DNA of 64,000 nt from Streptomyces harbinensis (GCF_900116145.1 NZ_FPAB01000006.1:62001-126000); one strand, 5' to 3'. Positions 8,881 to 17,837 are shown, numbered from the stretch's first letter. Program-made: numbers and translations. Notes: generated by a model from the letters alone, not told the origin.

Positions 8881-9960
8881 TCAGCTCCTGGTGGCGGGGT
8901 CGTCGTCGTCCTGGTCCGCGTCCTGCTCCCGGCGGCCGGTGCTGTCGCCGGTGCCGTCCTCGCCGGTGCCGCCGGGGGACTCGCCGGGCGTGGAGCGGTT
9001 GCCGATGCCGGCGTCGGACTCCTCGTCCGTGCCCTCCGTCCCGTCCTCGCCGCCGCCGGCGCGCTGCCCGGTGTCGTCCTCGGACGTCTTCTCGTCCTCG
9101 GGCCGGGGCGGCAGCACCGCGTCGCGCGGGTTCTCGCGCGGCGGGTCGACGACGACGCCGACGAGGTCGAGCCGGGTGAAGGCCACGTACGGGCGGACCT
9201 GGACGGTACGGGTCAGGTCCCCGGCCGTGCGGTCCACGCTGATGACCTCGCCGACCGGGACGCCCGGTACGAACGGCTTGTCGTCGGCGGAGCCGAAGGT
9301 GACCAGCCGGTCGCCCTTCTTGACCTGGGCGGCCTGGTTGAGCAGCTGCACATCGAGCGCGTTGTCGCCGCGTCCGGTGGCGAAGCCGAGTTCGTCGCTG
9401 CCCTCCAGCCGGGTGCCGACGGTGAAGCCGGGGTCGTTGGCGAGCAGCACGGTGGCGGTGCTGGGGCCGACGGTGGTGACGCGCCCGACCAGGCCGTCGC
9501 CGTTGAGCACCGTCATGTCGCGGGCGATGCCGTCCTTGCTGCCGGCGTCGATGGTGACGGTCCAGGAGAAGCCCTGGGTGGCGCCGATGGCGATGACCTG
9601 CGCGCCGACGATGCCGTACTGGCCGGCGCCGGCGGTCTGCAGCATGTCGTCCAGTTGCTGTATCCGCGAATCGCGGTGCGCGTCACTGCCGAGCTGCTGG
9701 CGCAGTTCGGCGTTCTCCCGTTCGAGTTCGCTGATGCGGTCGTGCCGGCTGCCGGATTCCCGGACGGCGGCGATCGCGTTGCCCACCGGGTCGACCGCCG
9801 AGGCGACGCCGTTCTCGACCGGGCCGAAGAAGGCCGCGGCGGCCTCCCGCGGGCCGTTGAGCGGGGACTCCTCCCCGCCCCGGATGTCCATCGTGATCAG
9901 CGCGAACGCGATGGATACCAGCAGAACGAGAAGCAGTCGGCTCTCTCGTGTGTCCCTCAC
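8881..9960 (-). CDS. mreC: Rod shape-determining protein MreC
   Basis: A 359-residue bitopic protein from GTG 9960 (MRDTRESRLLLVLLVSIAFA). A signal-anchor at ~9-24, a short coiled coil (ISELERENAELRQQLG, ~75-90), then the extracytoplasmic beta domain (AIGATQGFSWTVTIDAGSKDGI, DGLVGRVTTVGPSTATVLL, FVPGVPVGEV) typical of MreC. The family scaffolds the elongation complex outside the membrane. The last ~80 residues are an acidic, Gly/Ser/Thr-rich tail (EDEKTSEDDTG through DQDDDDPATRS), analogous in composition to the tail of the neighbouring PBP2. It follows mreB after a gap containing a strong hairpin. Confidence 0.93.
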   Translation of the reverse strand: MRDTRESRLLLVLLVSIAFALITMDIRGGEESPLNGPREAAAAFFGPVENGVASAVDPVGNAIAAVRESGSRHDRISELERENAELRQQLGSDAHRDSRIQQLDDMLQTAGAGQYGIVGAQVIAIGATQGFSWTVTIDAGSKDGIARDMTVLNGDGLVGRVTTVGPSTATVLLANDPGFTVGTRLEGSDELGFATGRGDNALDVQLLNQAAQVKKGDRLVTFGSADDKPFVPGVPVGEVISVDRTAGDLTRTVQVRPYVAFTRLDLVGVVVDPPRENPRDAVLPPRPEDEKTSEDDTGQRAGGGEDGTEGTDEESDAGIGNRSTPGESPGGTGEDGTGDSTGRREQDADQDDDDPATRS

Positions 9961-10017
9961 GTGCGGCGGCCGTGCCTTTCTGGAACAGGAAATCGATGGG
10001 GAGTCTCCACCACTAAC

Positions 10018-10056
10018 GATCCGCCGCGTGGATTGGTGTCCTCCACGCGGCGGATC
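10018..10056 (-). terminator. Hairpin between mreB and mreC
   Basis: A perfect 15-bp inverted repeat: GATCCGCCGCGTGGA (10018-10032) and its complement at 10042-10056 with a 9-base loop. It lies 33 bases after the mreB stop and before the mreC start. No U-tract follows on the minus strand, so it may be an intrinsic terminator of the U-less actinobacterial type or an attenuator/processing site that makes mreB more abundant than mreCD. Confidence 0.65.
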
Positions 10057-10089
10057 GGGGGTGTCCGGCCGGGCTGCGCGGCGGGGTGC

Positions 10090-11121
10090 TCAGCGCCTGG
10101 GCTGGGCGTCGAGGACCTGCTGCAGGGCCTCGAACTCCTCGACGCACTTGCCGGAGCCGAGCGCGACCGAGTCCAGCGGGTCCTCGGCGATGTGGATCGG
10201 CATGCCGGTCTCGCGGCGCAGCCGCTCGTCCAGGCCGCGCAGCAGGGCGCCGCCGCCGGTCAGGACGATGCCGCGGTCCATGACGTCGCCCGACAGCTCC
10301 GGCGGGCACTTGTCGAGCGTCGTCTTGACCGCGTCGACGATGGAGTTGACCGGCTCCTCCATGGCCTTGCGCACCTCGGCGGAGGAGATCACCACGGTCT
10401 TCGGGAGCCCGCTGACCAGGTCGCGGCCCCGGATCTCGGTGTGCTCGTCCTCGTCGGTCTCGTAGGCCGAGCCGATGGTGATCTTGATGCTTTCCGCGGT
10501 GCGCTCGCCCAGGAGGAGGCTGTACTCCTTCTTGATGTGCTGGATGATCGCGTTGTCCAGCTCGTCGCCGGCCACCCGGATGGACTGCGCGGTGACGATG
10601 CCGCCCAGCGAGATGACCGCGACCTCGGTGGTGCCGCCGCCGATGTCCACCACCATGTTGCCGGTGGCCTCGTGGACCGGCAGGCCGGACCCGATGGCCG
10701 CGGCCATCGGCTCCTCGATGATGTGCACCTGGCGGGCACCGGCCTGGGTGGACGCCTCGATGACGGCGCGCCGCTCGACCCCGGTGATACCGGAGGGCAC
10801 GCACACCACGACCCGGGGGCGGGCGAGATAACGCCGCTTGTGGATCTTGAGAATGAAGTAGCGGAGCATTCGCTCCGTGATCTCGAAATCGGCGATGACC
10901 CCGTCTTTCAGGGGACGTACCGCGACGATGTTGCCGGGGGTCCGGCCGATCATCTTCTTCGCCTCGGCACCGACCGCGAGAATGCCGCCGGTGTTGGTGT
11001 TGATGGCGACGACCGACGGCTCATTGAGTACGATCCCGCGACCCCTGACGTACACCAGCGTATTGGCCGTCCCGAGGTCGACTGCCATGTCACGTCCGAT
11101 GAACGACATATTGTTCGCCAT
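10090..11121 (-). CDS. mreB: Actin-like rod shape-determining protein MreB
   Basis: A 343-residue bacterial actin. Nucleotide-binding motifs are clear: phosphate-1 DLGTANTLVYVRGRG, the connect-1 region, phosphate-2 MVVDIGGGTTEVAVISLGG, and adenosine motif GIVLTGGGALLRGLDE. It forms membrane-associated filaments; in Streptomyces mreB is needed mainly for spore-wall integrity rather than vegetative growth. ATG 11121 (MANNMSFIGRDMAVDLG) was chosen to match annotated streptomycete N-termini; the internal ATG 11109 (MSFIGRDM) is an alternative, and neither has a strong ribosome-binding site. An upstream in-frame extension lacks MreB homology. Confidence 0.95.
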   Translation of the reverse strand: MANNMSFIGRDMAVDLGTANTLVYVRGRGIVLNEPSVVAINTNTGGILAVGAEAKKMIGRTPGNIVAVRPLKDGVIADFEITERMLRYFILKIHKRRYLARPRVVVCVPSGITGVERRAVIEASTQAGARQVHIIEEPMAAAIGSGLPVHEATGNMVVDIGGGTTEVAVISLGGIVTAQSIRVAGDELDNAIIQHIKKEYSLLLGERTAESIKITIGSAYETDEDEHTEIRGRDLVSGLPKTVVISSAEVRKAMEEPVNSIVDAVKTTLDKCPPELSGDVMDRGIVLTGGGALLRGLDERLRRETGMPIHIAEDPLDSVALGSGKCVEEFEALQQVLDAQPRR

Positions 11122-11461
11122 AGGGATACATCTGGCCTTCCAGCTGGAGCGATGTGGGCGGGGAGGTCGGCACGGGGGTGCGATGAACGGTGCGCGCCTG
11201 GGGGGTACTCCCTCGCCCGGACGGGAGTCCGGGGAGGAGTGTGGCGGCTGATGCCATCGTATCCACGGCCGGTCGAACACGGAGCGCCGGAGCGCCGCTT
11301 TCGCCATTGTCGCGGGAACCGTGCCCGCCCTCCATCATGGTGACGTCGTGTTCGGGTGACGGGTTCCCTCGTTCGACTGTACATACCACAAAGGCGGAAT
11401 GCGCTCAGGCTGATGCCGCAGGCCGGACCCCGTGTCGGACTGACGGGGATTCAGCGGGGAT
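11122..11461. other. Upstream region of mreB / downstream of ndk, no gene
   Basis: 340 bases with no supportable gene. Near the ndk end is a hairpin CCCCGT-N9-ACGGGG (11428-11448), possibly the ndk terminator. The remainder must carry the mreB promoter(s); TACGAT (minus strand, ~11250) and TACAGT (~11380) resemble -10 hexamers, but I could not pair either with a convincing -35. Several short open frames here are shadows of GC skew. Confidence 0.5.
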
Positions 11462-11875
11462 TCAGTCGCGCCCGGGGAAGAAGATTTTCAGCTCGCGCTC
11501 GGCGGATTCCTCGGAGTCCGAGGCGTGGATCAGGTTCTCCCGGACGATCGTCCCGAAGTCGCCCCGAATGGAACCGGGCGCGGCGGCGATCGGGTCGGTC
11601 GGGCCCGAGAGGGTGCGCAGCCCCTCGATGACCCGCTCGCCCTCCACCGTCAGCGCCACCGAGGGGCCGGAGGTCATGAACTCCAGCAGCGGCTCGTAGA
11701 ACGGCCGGCCCTTGTGCTCCGCGTAGTGCGTCTCCAGCGTGGCCCGGTCCAGGGTGCGCAGTTCGAGCGCGGTGATGGTCCAGCCCGCCTTCCGCTCGAT
11801 GCGGCCGATGATCTCGCCGATCAGACCCCTCCTGACCGCGTCCGGCTTCAGGAGGACAAGGGTGCGCTGGGACAT
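11462..11875 (-). CDS. ndk: Nucleoside diphosphate kinase
   Basis: 137 residues, the standard NDK length, from ATG 11875 (MSQRTLVLLKPDAVRRGLIG). The enzyme transfers the gamma phosphate of ATP to NDPs through a phosphohistidine. The motif around the catalytic His is divergent but present: the family NxxHGSDS appears as ENLIHASDSEESAERE, with His preceding A-S-D-S. KPDAVRRGLIGEI and HYAEHKGRPFYEPLLEFMTSGP are family blocks. It sits between a DUF4233 gene and mreB as in other streptomycetes. The HGSDS glycine is Ala here, a conservative change. Confidence 0.96.
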   Translation of the reverse strand: MSQRTLVLLKPDAVRRGLIGEIIGRIERKAGWTITALELRTLDRATLETHYAEHKGRPFYEPLLEFMTSGPSVALTVEGERVIEGLRTLSGPTDPIAAAPGSIRGDFGTIVRENLIHASDSEESAERELKIFFPGRD

Positions 11876-11976
11876 GGTGGGCGGCTCCTGGGGAGACAGG
11901 GGAATCCGGGAAATCCGGGGAAGTCTGAGCGGCACCTTACCCAAGATGCGGCCCCCGTCTCTCACCAGGGCCGGGG

Positions 11977-12324
11977 CTACTGGGGCACGGCCGCGGCCCC
12001 GGCCGCGTGCGCGGCCTTGATCTCGTCCACCTTCCGGCCGAAATGGACCGATGCCCACCACAGCCCGGCGAAGATCACGCCGAGCACGAACATCGCCGGG
12101 ACCACGAACCCGCTCGCGATCAGCGCGATCTGGAGGGCCCAGCCGAACTGCACCCCGCCGGGCCGGGTCACCCAGCCGCACAGCAGCAGGCACAGCACCA
12201 TCGCGGTGCCGCTGACCGCCCAGATGGTGGTCGCCGAGGTGTCGGTCAGCCGCACCGCGACCAGCCCGGCCAGACCGATGACCAGCACCTCGGAGATCAG
12301 CGTGGAGGCACACAGGGTACGCAT
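11977..12324 (-). CDS. DUF4233 membrane protein
   Basis: 115 residues with four predicted membrane segments (SEVLVIGLAGLVAV, WAVSGTAMVLCLLLCG, FGWALQIALIASGFVVPAMF, VLGVIFAGLWWASVHFG), the arrangement of DUF4233, a small actinobacterial integral membrane protein of unknown role usually encoded after folC. ATG 12324 overlaps the folC stop (TGATG), so it is almost certainly translated from the folC mRNA. Confidence 0.9.
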   Translation of the reverse strand: MRTLCASTLISEVLVIGLAGLVAVRLTDTSATTIWAVSGTAMVLCLLLCGWVTRPGGVQFGWALQIALIASGFVVPAMFVLGVIFAGLWWASVHFGRKVDEIKAAHAAGAAAVPQ

Positions 12325-13916
12325 CAGCGGTCCCCCGTTTCCCGGCCGCCGCCGCGCCGGCCCGGGCCGCGCAGCAGCATGCGCGCCTCGCCGACCGTGA
12401 TGACGGAGCCGGTGATCAGCACCCCGGCGCCGGCGTACTCGTCCTCCGCCTCGGCCAGCGAGATCGCCGCCTCCAGCGCGTCGTCCAGCCGCGGCTCGAC
12501 CTGCACCCGGTCCTCGCCGAAGACCTCGACGGCCACCGCGGCGAGCTGGTCCACGTCCATGGCGCGGTGGCTGGAGTTCCGGGTCACCACGATCTCGGTG
12601 AAGATCGGCTCGAAGGCCTCCAGCACCCCGGTGACGTCCTTGTCGGCGCTGGGGCCGACCACCCCGATGAGCCGGCTGAAGCCGAACGCCTCGGAGACGG
12701 CGGCGGCTGCCGCCTGCGCGCCGCCCGGGTTGTGCGCGGCGTCCAGCAGCACCGTGGGGCTGGAGCGGATCACCTCAAGACGCCCCGGCGAGGTGACGGC
12801 GGCGAACGCGGCCCGCACCACCTCGATGTCCAGGGTGCGCGAGGCCTGGGTGGCGCCGATGCCGAAGAACGCCTCCACCGCCGCGAGCGCCACCACCGCG
12901 TTGTGCGCCATGTGCTCGCCGTGCAGCGGAAGGAAGATGTCGGGGTACTCACCGCCGAGGCCGCGCAGCGTCAGCAACTGCCCGCCGACCGCGATCTCCC
13001 GGGACACCACGCCGAACTCCATGCCCTCCCGGGCCACCGTGGCGTCCACCTCGACGGCGCGGCGCAGGATCACCGAGGCGGCCTCAATCGGCTGCTGGGC
13101 CAGCACCACCGTGGCGTCCTGCTTGACGATGCCGGACTTCTCGGCGGCGATCTCGGCGGGCGTGCCGCCCAGCCGGTCGGTGTGGTCCAGGCTGATCGGG
13201 GTGATCACCGCCACCCCGGCGTCCAGCACATTGGTGGCGTCCCAGGTGCCGCCCATCCCGACCTCGACCACGGCCACGTCCACCGGGGCGTCGGCGAAGG
13301 CCGAGTAGGCCATCGCGGTGAGCACCTCGAAGAACGAGAGGCGGTACTCCTCCCGGGCGTCCACCAGCTCCACGTACGGCTTGACGTCCTCGTACGCGGC
13401 GACGAACCGCTCGGCGGGCAGCGGCGCGCCGTCCAGGCTGATCCGCTCGGTGATGGACTGCACATGCGGGCTGCTGTACCGGCCGGTGCGCAGCTCGAAG
13501 CCGCCGAGCAGCGCCTCGATCATCCGGGCGGTGCTGGTCTTCCCGTTGGTGCCGGTGATGTGGATCGCCGGGTAGGCGCGCTGGGGCTCGCCGAGCACGT
13601 CCATCAGGGCCTTGATCCGGGTGACGGACGGGTCGAGCTTCGTCTCGCCCCAGCGCTTGGACAGCTCCGTCTCGACCTCGCGCAGCGCCCGGTCCACCTC
13701 CGGGTCGGCCGGGCGGTCCGGCACGCCGTCCCCGGCGGGCGGGCCCGCCTGGGTGCGCAGCGTGCGGCTGCCGGCCTCGATCACCGCGAGATCCGGGTCC
13801 CGCTGCGTCTCGGCACCGATCAGCTCCTCGAAGGCCGCGGCGTCGAAGTCGCCGGGGGTGCCGGCCTCGCCGGAATCGCCGGAATCGGGGGGCTCGGGGC
13901 GGGAGTGCTCAGTCAC
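12324..13916 (-). CDS. folC: Bifunctional folylpolyglutamate / dihydrofolate synthase
   Basis: A 530-residue Mur-ligase-family enzyme that adds glutamate to (dihydro)folate. The ATP-binding loop is THITGTNGKTSTARMIEALL; other family blocks include the Omega-loop region TGRYSSPHVQSITERI, EVGMGGTWDATNVL, SLDHTDRLGGT and LLDAAHNPGGAQAA. An N-terminal ~70-residue acidic extension (MTEHSRPEPPDSGDSG) precedes the catalytic core, as in other Streptomyces FolC proteins. In S. coelicolor, as I recall it, the next gene upstream would be valS; here an eight-gene cassette intervenes. Confidence 0.94.
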   Translation of the reverse strand: MTEHSRPEPPDSGDSGEAGTPGDFDAAAFEELIGAETQRDPDLAVIEAGSRTLRTQAGPPAGDGVPDRPADPEVDRALREVETELSKRWGETKLDPSVTRIKALMDVLGEPQRAYPAIHITGTNGKTSTARMIEALLGGFELRTGRYSSPHVQSITERISLDGAPLPAERFVAAYEDVKPYVELVDAREEYRLSFFEVLTAMAYSAFADAPVDVAVVEVGMGGTWDATNVLDAGVAVITPISLDHTDRLGGTPAEIAAEKSGIVKQDATVVLAQQPIEAASVILRRAVEVDATVAREGMEFGVVSREIAVGGQLLTLRGLGGEYPDIFLPLHGEHMAHNAVVALAAVEAFFGIGATQASRTLDIEVVRAAFAAVTSPGRLEVIRSSPTVLLDAAHNPGGAQAAAAAVSEAFGFSRLIGVVGPSADKDVTGVLEAFEPIFTEIVVTRNSSHRAMDVDQLAAVAVEVFGEDRVQVEPRLDDALEAAISLAEAEDEYAGAGVLITGSVITVGEARMLLRGPGRRGGGRETGDR

Positions 13917-13945
13917 GGTGCCAGTCTACGAACCCCCACCGACAC

Positions 13946-14713
13946 TCACCGCTCCTTATCCGGATCGGTATCCAGGTGAGAGGTGGCGGCGGGCTCGTCC
14001 CGGCCGGTGCGGACGTCCGCGACGAGCTGCCCGTCGCGCAGGGTCAGCACCCGGGAGCAGCGCCCGGCCACCGCCTCCTCGTGGGTGGCGATGAGCAGGG
14101 TGCAGCCGTGCTCGGCGGCCAGCCGCTCGATCAGGTCCATGACGCGGGTGCCGGTGGCGGAGTCGAGATTGCCGGTCGGTTCGTCGGCGAGCAGCAGCCG
14201 GGGCCCGGCGATCAGCGCGCGGGCGATCGCCACCCGCTGTTGCTGCCCGCCGGAGAGCTGGGACGGCAGCGCCTTCTCCCGGCCGGCCAGGCCGACCGCC
14301 GCCAGCAGGCCGGTGGCGCGCTCGACGCGGTCGAACGGGGTGTCGGCCCGGCGGCGGGGCAGCAGCGGGGCCAGCACATTGTCCAGCGCGGTGAGCGCGG
14401 GCAGCAGATGGAAGCGCTGGAAGACGAACCCGATCCGTCCCCGGTAGCGGGCCAGCTCGCGGCGGCCGAGCGCGGTGATCTCCTCGTCCCCCACCCGGAT
14501 CACGCCCGCGTCGGCGCGCTCCACGGCGCCGATGAGGTGCAGCAGGGTGGACTTCCCCGACCCGGAGGGGCCGGTCAGCGCCACCGACTCGCCGGCCGCG
14601 ATGTCCAGGTGCACCCCGTCCACCGCGGTGATCCGGTTCTCCGGTCCCGAGCCGAACGTCCGGCGCAGGTCCTTGACGGTCACCGGGACGCCGCCGGGTT
14701 CCGGGCTGTTCAT
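13946..14713 (-). CDS. ABC transporter ATPase (MacB/LolD type)
   Basis: A 255-residue nucleotide-binding subunit from ATG 14713 (MNSPEPGGVPVTVKDLRRTF) preceded by AGGTGG. Walker A GPSGSGKST, Q-loop FVFQRFHLLP, signature LSGGQQQRVAIARAL, Walker B LLLADEPTGNLDS and switch His in LLIATHEEAV. The GNLDS after Walker B is typical of ATPases that pair with FtsX/MacB permeases, matching the permease gene 50 bases upstream. It lies third in the peptide-permease-ATPase arm, so self-protection or release of the cassette peptide is the likely role (inference). Confidence 0.9.
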   Translation of the reverse strand: MNSPEPGGVPVTVKDLRRTFGSGPENRITAVDGVHLDIAAGESVALTGPSGSGKSTLLHLIGAVERADAGVIRVGDEEITALGRRELARYRGRIGFVFQRFHLLPALTALDNVLAPLLPRRRADTPFDRVERATGLLAAVGLAGREKALPSQLSGGQQQRVAIARALIAGPRLLLADEPTGNLDSATGTRVMDLIERLAAEHGCTLLIATHEEAVAGRCSRVLTLRDGQLVADVRTGRDEPAATSHLDTDPDKER

Positions 14714-14763
14714 CGGGCGGCCACCTCTCGTGGGGACGGACGGGTCGGGGAGGGTCACGGAGG

Positions 14764-17577
14764 TCACTGACGGCTGAGCAGGGCGGCCAGGGGCAGGCCC
14801 CGCACCAGCCGGACCGGGAACAGCGAGGCGGCCACCGCGAGAGCCACCCCGCCCACGGCGGCCCCGAGGGCCGTGCCGAGGACGCCGGCGGGCAGCGCGC
14901 CCACCACCCACGCCACCAGGCCGGCCCCGGCGGCGGCGCCCAGTACGGCACCGGCCGCGCCCAGCAGCGCGCCCTCGGCCATCACCAGCCGGGTCAGGGC
15001 GCGGTCGCTCCAGCCGGTGGCGCGCAGCACGGCGAGTTCGGCGTCCCGCTCGCGCAGGCCGACGTACAGGACGTCGGCGAGCGCGAACGCGCCCAGCAGC
15101 ACGGTGAGCACCACGGCGGCGAGGTCCACCGCCCGGATCTCCAGCGTCACGGCCTGGCCGAGCAGCGTCCCGGCGGCGGCGCCCCGGAAGTGCCACAGGA
15201 CGGCGGTGACAAAGGTGACGGCGGCGATGCCGACGGCCAGCGAGAGCACGGCCAGGGCGGCGCGTACCGGCACCCGGGTGACCTGGGCGGCGGCCAGCGC
15301 CACCACCGAACGGCGGGCCCGGGCCCGTCCCCCGGCCAGCACCGGTGGGCGCAGCACCCCGGCGGGCCCGATCCGGGCGGCGCGCAGGGCCGGGCCGAGC
15401 GCGGCGAGCAGGGCGAGAGCGAGGACGAGCGGCACGGTCAGCAGGACGAGGGCGGGCCGTACCGTCAGCCCGGTGAGCCCGGCCAGCAACGGGGCCAGGA
15501 CGGCCGCGAGCACGGCGGCGGTGGCCGCGACGGCGGCGACCTCGCCGAGCACCAGGGCGGCGAGCCGGCGCCCGGACCAGCCCAGGCAGGCGAGCGTGCC
15601 GAGTTCGGCGCGCCGGGTGCGGACGGAGGCGGCGACCAGATTGCCGGTGAACAGCGCGCACACCAGCAGCACCAGACCGGACAGCAGCACGCTCTTGCGG
15701 TCCGCCTCCCGCACGAGGTCGACGGCGGCGCCCTTGCGGGTCCAGTGCTCCTCGATCAGCAGCGCGGGCCGCCCGAACTGCCCGGCGGCGACCTCCACCT
15801 CGCGCGGCGCGGGCGAGGAACCGACGGTGATGTCGACGGTGAGCCCGGTCCCGGTGGCGATCCGCTCGGCGACCTGCCGCACCCGCTCCTGGGAGGCGTC
15901 GTCCAGTCCGGTCACCCCCGCGACCCGCACCCGCACGGCGGACAGCGGGGCGGCGGCCTGCGGGGAGGCGGGGTGCAGCAGGTGGTCGAGGGAGGCGAGG
16001 TTGGTGAGCAGCTGGGGCGGGGTGGCGAGATACCCGGTCGGGTTGCTGTTGGGCAGCCAGGGCCGCTCCCCCAGCAACTCCCGCGACCGCTCGTCCGCCC
16101 CGGAGGCGGCGGCGGGGCGGTAGGACTCCAGCGGGACCTCGGAGAGTCCGGAGAAAGTGCTGATGGCGGTGGGGTCGAAGGTGCCGACCTGGGTGGGCCG
16201 CAGGGAGACGCCGGGCAGGTTGATCTCGGCGTTCCCGTACAGGCGGCGGAAGCCGGTGTCCTGGCTGAGCCAGGGCGGCGGGGTGCCACCGAACTGCATC
16301 ACTTCCTGCCATGCGGTCGCGACGTTCTGCTCCACCTGTTCCGGGGTCAGCGGGCCGGCTTCCAGGAGGTAGTGCGGCGGGTCGGCCTGGACGGTGCGGT
16401 TGTACGAGACGGGGGCCCGTCCCTCGCCCGAGAAGACGGACCGGTAGACGTCGGCGTAGTCCCGTTCCTCCGAGTCCAGGGCCCGGTGCGGGGCAGCGGC
16501 CAGGTGCCGGGCCACGTCGAGGGAGGAGGCGCCGTGGATCCCGGTGGCGTCCGAGGTGACGCGGCTGATGTCGTACCGCACCGCCTCGTCCGCCTGGGGA
16601 TCGGCGGTCGCCAGCAACGGGACCGGGATGATCTCGTCGGGCCCCTCCCGCTCGGCCTCGGGAGGCTCCGCGCTCAGGTACTCCCCGGTGGTGACGGCCT
16701 CGTCCAGACCGACCAGCCGCGCCTCGGCCCCCGGATCGACGGCCGCCGTCAGCAGGGTGGTGGCCCACGGCATACGGATCACCACACGGTCACCGGTCTC
16801 GGCATTGTCGACCCAGGCCTGGCCCGAGGTGTGGAAGGTCCCGTCCTGGCGCCAGTGGACCACGATCAGCCGGGCGCGCCCTTCGGGGGTCATCTCACCG
16901 AGGCCCTCCATGACGTTGAGCGGGCACAGCGTCCGCGGCTGTCCGTCCGGCTGGATCTCCAGGACCGGCCGCCGCTGCTCGCAGTGCGCCGTGTCGGCCG
17001 TCAGCGGTTGCCCGTCGTACTCGTATTCGCGGACGAGTTCGGTACCGAACTCGGTCTCGCGGGTCAGCGGCCACACCAGGTCGTGCCGTGAGACGTAGAC
17101 ATAGTCGGCGCCCGGGTCCTGCGCTCGGGTCAGCCCCCGGTCGGAGATCCAGGTGCGGTCGATGCGCAGCAACTGGCGGTCAAGAGAGGGGTCGAGGAGT
17201 TCGGTGACGTCGAGTTCGCTCCACAGAACGACCCGCTGGTTGCCCACCATGGCGAGCGGGGCGGCGACCTCCACACCGTCGAGGGCGGCGATGCGCTCCC
17301 ACTCCTCCAGTGTGATGCCGCCGTACTGGCCGGACAGGAAGTTGGGGCTCACCTCCCCCGCCGCCCGCTCCACCTCGCCGGCCGCGCCGGCCGGGCGGAC
17401 GAGGATGTCGTACGCGGCACGGAAGTTGGCGTCCGCGGTGGACTCCACCCGCAGCCGGGAGGTGTCGACGGAGCCGGTGAGCAGGATGAATCCCATGCTC
17501 GCCACGAGCACGCCCGCGAGCAGGGTCACTGCCCGTGCGGAGCGGCGGCGCAGTTGCTGGGTGATGTGGGCGAACAC
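14764..17577 (-). CDS. FtsX-type ABC transporter permease, large
   Basis: A 937-residue membrane protein from GTG 17577 (MFAHITQQLRRRSARAVTLL). One membrane helix near the N-terminus (LLAGVLVASMGFILLTG) precedes a ~600-residue extracytoplasmic region, then two FtsX-like modules: SVLLSGLVLLVCALFTGNLVA followed by RRAELGTLACLGWSGRRLA, and a second with RERDAELAVLRATGWSDRAL. This duplicated layout is typical of actinobacterial FtsX permeases that act mechanically on envelope substrates. It starts 30 bases after the peptide gene on the same strand, so it is probably co-transcribed with it. The large outer domain would be suited to recognising an extracellular peptide (inference). Confidence 0.88.
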   Translation of the reverse strand: MFAHITQQLRRRSARAVTLLAGVLVASMGFILLTGSVDTSRLRVESTADANFRAAYDILVRPAGAAGEVERAAGEVSPNFLSGQYGGITLEEWERIAALDGVEVAAPLAMVGNQRVVLWSELDVTELLDPSLDRQLLRIDRTWISDRGLTRAQDPGADYVYVSRHDLVWPLTRETEFGTELVREYEYDGQPLTADTAHCEQRRPVLEIQPDGQPRTLCPLNVMEGLGEMTPEGRARLIVVHWRQDGTFHTSGQAWVDNAETGDRVVIRMPWATTLLTAAVDPGAEARLVGLDEAVTTGEYLSAEPPEAEREGPDEIIPVPLLATADPQADEAVRYDISRVTSDATGIHGASSLDVARHLAAAPHRALDSEERDYADVYRSVFSGEGRAPVSYNRTVQADPPHYLLEAGPLTPEQVEQNVATAWQEVMQFGGTPPPWLSQDTGFRRLYGNAEINLPGVSLRPTQVGTFDPTAISTFSGLSEVPLESYRPAAASGADERSRELLGERPWLPNSNPTGYLATPPQLLTNLASLDHLLHPASPQAAAPLSAVRVRVAGVTGLDDASQERVRQVAERIATGTGLTVDITVGSSPAPREVEVAAGQFGRPALLIEEHWTRKGAAVDLVREADRKSVLLSGLVLLVCALFTGNLVAASVRTRRAELGTLACLGWSGRRLAALVLGEVAAVAATAAVLAAVLAPLLAGLTGLTVRPALVLLTVPLVLALALLAALGPALRAARIGPAGVLRPPVLAGGRARARRSVVALAAAQVTRVPVRAALAVLSLAVGIAAVTFVTAVLWHFRGAAAGTLLGQAVTLEIRAVDLAAVVLTVLLGAFALADVLYVGLRERDAELAVLRATGWSDRALTRLVMAEGALLGAAGAVLGAAAGAGLVAWVVGALPAGVLGTALGAAVGGVALAVAASLFPVRLVRGLPLAALLSRQ

Positions 17578-17607
17578 GGTGTCCTCGGGTGTGCTGTGGT
17601 CAGGCGG

Positions 17608-17808
17608 TCACAAACGGAAGCAGCAACCGTTCTCCCGCCAGGAGCAGCCCAGCGAGTCGCAGGTCCAGACGATGCGCCGGTGGGTTCCCTGTGTCGTGCT
17701 GAAGCGACAGGTGACGCCCCAGTCGCAGATGGCGGACGCGGCCTCCGCCCGTGGCGTGGGCAGGACCCGGCGCAGGGCGGCGTCGGCGAGCTGGTTCAGC
17801 AACTTCAT
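17608..17808 (-). CDS. Six-cysteine secreted peptide precursor (putative bacteriocin/signal)
   Basis: 66 codons from ATG 17808; GGGTGAG lies five bases upstream. Residues 1-23 form a leader (MKLLNQLADAALRRVLPTP) that is amphipathic and lacks a Sec hydrophobic core. It ends in AEAASA, offering A-x-A sites at ~23 and ~26. The remaining ~40 residues hold six cysteines (28, 34, 50, 55, 62, 63), three Trp and five Arg with few acidic residues, giving a small cationic peptide suited to three disulfides. It has Ser/Thr residues, but no lanthipeptide, lasso or thiopeptide enzyme is nearby. Instead the neighbours are redox, signal-peptidase and ABC genes. I recognise no named family; a precursor role is inferred from architecture and context. 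Confidence 0.72.
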   Translation of the reverse strand: MKLLNQLADAALRRVLPTPRAEAASAICDWGVTCRFSTTQGTHRRIVWTCDSLGCSWRENGCCFRL

Positions 17809-17837
17809 CGTTCTCACCCTTTCTCGCGTTCCGGACA

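Noticed and set aside
17608..17808. Lanthipeptide precursor
   Set aside because: Ser/Thr and Cys are present, but no LanB/C, LanM, LanKC or LanL gene is nearby, and the redox pair argues for disulfides.
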